A stretch of 64,000 bases of DNA from Lyophyllum atratum (Eukaryota > Basidiomycota > Agaricomycetes > Agaricales > Lyophyllaceae), in assembly GCA_014905825.1 (NCBI GenBank), contig JACGCN010000007.1, positions 1,612,001-1,676,000 of the forward strand. Direction: 5' to 3'. The position numbers and the translations under genes are program-made. Below the pieces are notes generated by a model. That model was not told the DNA's origin and did not search any database. It was given only the letters and a program-made list of their open reading frames with translations. Positions 58,760 to 64,000 of the stretch are shown here, one piece after another. Within the stretch, counting starts at the first letter, position 1; each line of letters begins with the position of its first letter.

Positions 58760-59291
58760 ATGTCTGGAACACCCTTTCTGGAGAATTCTTCGGCTTTGCA
58801 CCGCAACGTCGCAAACCATGTTTCCGTGCCCGTGTCCGTGCCGTTCGATGAGGAACTCAACCCGGAAAGCCTCTTGAACGAGGTTCTAGAGTGAGAATTC
58901 ATTCATTTCTGTGGAGTATCAAAATTTCTAATTGATTTATACTAGAATAATCGCATTTCTAGACCAAGATTGTGTTCTATCTGCTACTAGTGCTCAGAGA
59001 CCAAAAGACTCGGTTATTTCAACTTCAGAGGCGAACATCGACTATGAAAAGGATCCACCGGGGAAGATTCTCAGCTACGAGGCTTACCTCGAATTATACC
59101 ACGAAGTCTCCTCAGTGCTGTATCCTCTGGGGACTCGCAAGCCGCTCGGATCGTGCACTGAGTCAGAACTCCCCGTTGAACTAGTCCTTCGTTTATCACG
59201 CCCCCCATGTTGGGAGGGTAGCCTTATTACAAAGCATCTCCTTTTTAGGCTGGCACTCAGCCGTGTGAAATATCAACAAAGGCGACGGTGA
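58760..59291 (+). CDS. Unrecognised two-exon gene, 158 residues
   Basis: From ATG 58760 an exon (58760-58890) ends at a GTGAG donor. A 55-bp intron ends at TACTAG (58945), and exon 2 (58946-59291) continues in frame to a TGA. The join gives LLNEVLEIIAFLDQD. The protein is acidic and hydrophilic with no motif I know. It lies directly upstream of the helicase relic, and could be a separate gene or the 5' part of a decayed larger one. The frame-true splice is the only support. Confidence 0.35.
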
Positions 59292-59336
59292 GCCGCTTAT
59301 GACTTCCAGACAAGATGCTGCCCGCGATAATGTTCG

Positions 59337-59757
59337 ATGAAGACGCGTTACGACCAAGTTGCGACCTTGGGCCCTTTTCTGATCCAATATATCATGGATG
59401 CACGTCAATCTCGTACCCTGCAATGGCAATCGCAGACTGGCCACAACACAATCCAGCGCATCGTCAAACTCATCATTCCTGACTGGACTGAAGGGCTGCG
59501 AGACTGGCAGCTTGACCTCGTGAGCCGGATTCTTGATGGCGAAGACGTGTTCGTTAGTACAGGGGATGGGAAGTCAGCCATATTTGCCATTCCTCTAGTT
59601 GTGTTATTAAAAGCTACGACGGCACCCGTTGTATTATCCAAATTTGCCGCATCGAGCTCTCCCTACAGGCATCGTCATCACACCAACAAAAGGTTTGGCA
59701 ACGCACATCGTGAGTTTTGGCTTAGACCAACGGCTTAGCAAGACGGAAGCAAATCTG
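59337..59757 (+). pseudogene. Truncated RecQ/DEAD-like helicase relic
   Basis: The frame contains the N-terminal part of an agaricomycete RecQ-like helicase: IVKLIIPDWTEGLRDWQLDL, VSRILDGEDV, then Walker A STGDGKSAIF and AIPLVVLLKA. After about 59670 the family sequence continues in another frame (LPTGIVITPTKGLATHIV, motif Ia) and ends at a stop near 59757. DEAH box, C-lobe and the rest are absent. A frameshift plus truncation makes this a dead fragment of a multicopy family, possibly spread by recombination or as passenger DNA. Confidence 0.7.
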
Positions 59758-60944
59758 AGTATCTGAAGCACCGTAGCACGCCTTAGTGTGAGTTTTTCAC
59801 GGAGTAGACCATAGGATACAACTGAGATATAGGAACACATCATTAACTGCCCAGAACTTGGTAGCTTGCATGGTTTTTCGGGGACGTGGCTAGGACGCGA
59901 CGCGTTCTCAATTGGTTGTTTGTCCATGCATTTCTGATGCTGAGCTAATAAGGCTACCCTATCGGCAACCACCCCCAATAAACAACAGACTACAGAAAGG
60001 AGGAACGACTGATGGTGTCTGTCTAGGAGAGACTACCGTTGAACACAGGGATATACAATACCGTTCTGGTACGTCTATGATTCAACACGCGATAAATATG
60101 GTTTCTCAAACGATTTACTGAACTAGGTTTTCTACGACGCTAAGGCTCAAGATCATGGGACGCGTCAGGAGATTGGTTTGCAGAGGCGCCAGAAACACAA
60201 AGAGACCGATTTCTAGCATAGCGAATCTATCTTATTTTAACGGATAAGATAGAATGCATAGTGAGTAATCACCCACCGCATTATTGTGATGTGCTGCATC
60301 GCCCTGTAGTCGCAGAGTGTGTGCTTTAATTGAAGGGGCGGACTCTAAGGGTGGAAGATATAAAGAAAACTGACATGAATTATGTCCTGACTTTGCGGAG
60401 GCAGGGTAGATTAGCTTTTGAATCGACCGCAAATGCGCATCGTGCCGCATTCACTTTGCTGACCGAACAGGAACTCATTGTGCATGTTACAATAGCATTC
60501 ACCCCCCAAGTACTGACTGTGTCAATGCATAATACAGGATATCCGACAAATAATATCAATGACAGTGTTGGGAGTGATCTCATTCGAGTACGCCCGAATG
60601 GCCGCCCACCTAAGCATGAAAAGACCGGTCTATGAGATGCGGCAACATTGGCCGTTACACCAGACCCGCAAAAGTCGATCGTGTTATCACTCGACAAGTA
60701 TTCGCGATTTCAGTTCCTGCGAAATATGACGAACTGGCAGGTATGGGCGCAGGAGGAGCCGAGTCAGTATTTCTGCAAACGATAGCGTCCAAGCAGAGGC
60801 AGCTGGCTTGTGTTCACATTGGTGGCTTAGTGAGAAACTCAGTTTGATATGTAGGTTTTACTATAAATGATAAGTACGTCACGATAGGTTCAGAATTTTT
60901 CTTGCAATTGACGGAAGTAATCAGCGATCACGACAAAGGGTTTA
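59758..60944. other. Gene-poor interval
   Basis: Short frames only (for example 60330-60635 plus). No helicase sequence beyond the relic, no repeats or RNA genes recognised. Confidence 0.45.
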
Positions 60945-62685
60945 CTAGGATAAAAAATAACTGTGAGCGCCATCCGTGTATGGGAAAGGACCCTTCGCAT
61001 CCTCCTCATTCCAAACTCCCTTCGCTTCCTCCATTCGCTGTCGCGCCACATCCAAAAGGTCGTTCGGTACCCAACCGTCATCATAGCATCCAACAGCAGC
61101 CTTCAAGCTATCGACCGCTGATACATAGCGGGTATAAGCAGCGTAATCAACATGATGCCGGGCTCGTTCGTCAGCGGAAAATTGGAACGGACAGGGGCTC
61201 GACGAGATCTTCAACCAGCAATCTTCAAGCTCGATGAGACTCTGCCGCAGCTGGACAGGGCCATTGGCCCAACACCGACAGATGTCCTGGATCAACACCG
61301 ACATCACCCCCCAGTGAGGCAACCTCCATGCCTCGCCGAACAGTGGATCGCGAGAATCCATCTGCGAAATATAGTGCCACTGTCGCAAAGCCAGCGAAAG
61401 GTGGGTGCGCCACTCATCCTGCTCTTTCACCGGAAGGCTGTCAATGTCGATGTGGTCGGGGAGCTTGGGCTTCGAGCCATCAGAGGGGATTTCTATGACA
61501 CCGAGCTCATAGACCACGAGTGGAGGAAGCACACACTCCATGAAGAAGGGCCCAATGTTGCTAAACTGCCAATCGATGACTTTATAATCGTTGATGTTGT
61601 CTTCTGCTGCGATGATGATATTGGAACCGCTCAGATCTGGATGCAGTAAGGTCGGTTTGCTCAAGTCGAGATCGGCGGGAGCAAGGTATGGAGCAGCGGC
61701 GATGCAGCGGTCGAGGAGTTTTTGTATTTCTGGGATATCTTCATGGCGCGAGCGAATGTATGGAGAGTCCAAGTCGAGACCTTGTGAAATGCATTGCTGT
61801 TCTAGGCGTGCAGCGGCCGCAATATATGATTCCGTGTTTGGCCCTGCCATCGAATTAGTGGGCATGCATGAGAGTGCAAATCACATACAAGGACCGCGAT
61901 CTGCGTCGACATGGCACCTTGCTCCCCTCCACCATTGACGGTCAGTGATAGGACCGATACGGTACTTCTGGGAGATGTGGTCGGCGTCATCGACGTTACA
62001 TTCGGGATCTGCGAATAATGGTCGGGCTTGCAATTCAGGACTGACGTCCGCCTTGAAGTACAGGCTGCCGATCTGCGAGAAGGCTGGTTGAGAAATCAAA
62101 AGAGTGCTCTGCATGAGCAGCCCTAGAGCCAACACAGCCGGAACACCGCGAATTTTGAACCAGAGTTCCTGCAGAGGTATGCCAGGAACATATTCCGTGA
62201 GAATATATGGCCACTTGACTGGATTGGCCTCTGAAGCGCTCCAAGACAGTACTTTAGGAACTCTGCATGTACGGGAGTCCTGCAGATATGCCATAGTAGC
62301 GACCTCAGAAGCGACGGAAAGTTCCAAGTTGCCGACTACTGGGCTTGGTATCCTGGCTGTGACTTTGACTCCGTTGTCGAGCTCGAGGAGGAAAACCTTG
62401 TTACAGGACCCTTTGAAAGTGGAATAGGCAACTGGAGAATGGAGCAACCAAAGCTTCTTACCTTCGCCGATTTTTGTGAAGTTGATACAGTGTTGTGCAT
62501 CTGCTGAGCGACAAGCTGCTTCCTTCAATGCCTCAATATCAAATGAAGTATACCGCACAGCATGTTCTGCATGTGTATCATTCTCAGCGAATGAAGGATG
62601 ATGAATGGAAGAACCAACGCTGAAAATTGTTATACAGCCATTGGCCTGTGCTGTGTCCATATTGCTTCTCTAACGCAACCGACAT
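60945..62685 (-). CDS. AIM9-like aminoglycoside phosphotransferase-fold protein
   Basis: The ATG at 62685 opens HSTGQWLYNNFQ, which matches the conserved xxxSGRWLYN start of fungal AIM9-like proteins. An intron with a GTTGGT donor joins to HAVRYTSFDIEALKEAAC. Further introns restore KIGEG-SCNKVFLLELDNG (nucleotide-binding region, with VTARIP carrying the ARIP motif) and DRGP-WPNTESYI. Motifs downstream are YILTEYVPGIPLQELW (hinge), LLHPDLSGSNII (catalytic HxDxxxxN) and VIDWQFSNIGPF (metal-binding aspartate). The C-terminal part is helical and ends AHSYFLS at a TAG. The family is often mitochondrial in yeast (AIM9); the substrate is unknown. An upstream targeting exon cannot be excluded. Confidence 0.85.
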
Positions 62686-63648
62686 ACGTGGCCAGACTGT
62701 ATGGATTTTGCGATCAGGATATGGCTTTGTGGATGTTACGTACTTCGAACGTAAGATGTTCCGCACGGACGACGAGGCTAACGAGAGGAATAATTTGCCT
62801 GGAAGCATTCGAGGTTGAACTTGAAGGAAATACAGCACTTTAATTTCATGGGTCACGGCTGGTGCAGTACTGGGGCTGAGAAAGTCGGCATTCCGCGCCG
62901 AGCACCCGGTTTCTGACCTTCGGATTCGCTTCAGCCTCGAGAACGCGTTAGGATAGCAGTGCAATAACTCCCGTAAATTCTGCGAATACCAGATCCGAAA
63001 ATCGCCGACGTTGTATTTGGAATTAGTGCACATTCCGTGGACAGTGGGGAACGAAGTATGTTTATGTTCTCAATGAGCCAATGGTTACTTATGAGTTTCG
63101 AGTCATTTACAGTGAGTTGAAAGGCTATAGTGGCCCTGTACCGCGTGCAACGCCTACGCGGGGTGCCGTTGGTTAGTGATGAAGCAGAAGACTGAATTTT
63201 ACTCACCTGGTTTTTATGGTTTCTTTTTCCTACAAACCTTGATCTTGGCGGAAAACCACAATCACTAGCTTTGAGGTCATCAGAGCTTAAGAATCTTGAA
63301 CGCCATATACGTTAAGATCGAGAACGAGAAAGACAGAGCATTCAGATTTGGGACAGAAATTCCGCGTTCTGAGCAACTCCACCCACCTTATCGCATATTC
63401 TGCCAGGACCTGAAGATAAAATTAGCAGTACTGTTTTTCATTTCAGGTCAATGTCAGACACTTGGGACGCTCGTTCCTATCACGGAAGACCACTGGCATG
63501 GCGCTCATTTATATAAGCACAACGCAGAAAAAGTTCAATCAAGCCGGCACCAAGTACCTAAGCCTTGGCGGCATAAGATTTCGTCGATAACTTGCGAACT
63601 GGTCTAAAAAAGCATTAGGAAGGTTATCTATTTAGCTGATCAGTAACC
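62686..63648. other. Intergenic, no supportable gene
   Basis: Frames on both strands are short or overlap the AIM9-like first exon. Nothing else was recognised. Confidence 0.45.
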
Positions 63649-64000
63649 TTATAAGAACGTACCGTCTGGAATCCATCTTATATAACTCGCCATTTCAAAC
63701 AGTGTCAATTCGTTATGACCTGTGGTTGCACTCCTAGACATCAAGACCTTGGCAGCGCTTTCGTTTTTGCTTGAAATGGCATGAGCGAGCGCCGATTTTG
63801 GAGGGCGTCCGGCCGCTACCCCGATATCCGCGCCATGGTCAAGAAGAAGCGACAGCATGTCCGCATCCCCCGCCAAAGCCGCATAGTGCAATAACTGGTA
63901 GCCGGCGTGGTCCATCGCATTCACATCAGCCCCTTGCTCGAGAAGAAACTTCGCGGCCTCCAGGTTACGAGCAATCACGGCTAGTACTAGAGGTGGTGTT
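63649..64000 (-). CDS. Ankyrin-repeat protein, partial at window edge
   Basis: Minus-strand frame open to the window end. It contains ankyrin repeats: NLEAAKFLLEQGADVNAMDH, AGYQLLHYAALAGDADMLSL, LLDHGADIGVAAGRPPKSAL and AHAISSKNESAAKVLMSRSA. A GTACGT donor after WIPDG (about 63661) suggests that the visible stop may lie in an intron and the gene continues leftward. The N-terminal part is outside the window. Protein-protein interaction role likely; partner unknown. Confidence 0.75.
   Translation of the reverse strand, partial: TPPLVLAVIARNLEAAKFLLEQGADVNAMDHAGYQLLHYAALAGDADMLSLLLDHGADIGVAAGRPPKSALAHAISSKNESAAKVLMSRSATTGHNELTLFEMASYIRWIPDGTFL

Noticed and set aside
1..64000. tRNA, rRNA or CRISPR features
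   Set aside because: No GGTTCRANYCC-type B box in a credible tRNA context, no rRNA-like conserved blocks and no regularly spaced identical repeats with unique spacers were seen; the genome is fungal.

Overview
This is a gene-dense piece of a filamentous basidiomycete genome, most likely an agaricomycete. Coding regions are interrupted by many short introns, mostly about 50-80 bp, with GTRNGT donors and pyrimidine-tract/CAG or TAG acceptors. The proteins include families common in mushroom-forming fungi: agaricomycete F-box proteins, an ABCC transporter, a multi-intron P450, fungal 7TM proteins, AIM9-like phosphotransferases and a RecQ-like helicase relic. There is no bacterial operon structure. 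I found no rRNA, tRNA or CRISPR. Splice sites were placed by eye from reading frame and family consensus, so exon coordinates are models.

Layout. 1-3.4 kb holds no host gene that I can support, but it contains a very young, complete Copia-type LTR element that carries only a gag gene (944-2480). It has identical 216-bp LTRs, a 5-bp target duplication, a half-tRNA primer site and five tandem RNA-hairpin-like repeats in its leader. 3.5-6.4 kb is a head-to-head pair for polyol/sugar-acid oxidation (zinc polyol dehydrogenase and KduD-type SDR). A 3.8-kb gap follows, then a malic enzyme (10.2-12.5 kb), a single-pass membrane protein (13.6-14.8 kb), an unassigned gap, a cytochrome P450 (17.2-19.8 kb) and a large ABCC transporter split into many exons, some only 7-11 nt long (20.9-27.9 kb).

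28.4-33.1 kb is a second head-to-head pair: a RUD3/GRAB-domain golgin and an F-box protein. 33.2-38.1 kb is repeat-rich. It holds a PIF/Harbinger-like MITE, a short fold-back MITE, a solo copy of that MITE's terminus, an LRR-type F-box gene and a 255-bp duplicated fragment of the first F-box gene that differs only at silent sites within its exon. 38.2-50.4 kb is housekeeping: UGGT (ER folding sensor), NMD3 (60S export) and CLF1/Crooked-neck (spliceosome). 50.7-58 kb holds an APH-like kinase, three CsbD-like stress-protein paralogues, a NUDIX hydrolase and a 7TM protein. 58-64 kb decays into an unassigned two-exon gene, a truncated RecQ-like helicase relic, an AIM9-like phosphotransferase and the edge of an ankyrin-repeat gene.

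How the genes relate. Housekeeping genes are mostly arranged as divergent pairs sharing 190-400 bp promoters (SDH/SDR, RUD3/F-box, UGGT/NMD3, CLF1/APH). RUD3 and UGGT both serve the secretory pathway but are not in one unit. The CsbD cluster looks like local tandem amplification with shared stress-type promoter motifs. The most interesting signals are the covarying hairpin array in the gag-only retroelement, the silent-site-only F-box exon duplicate and the micro-exons in the transporter.
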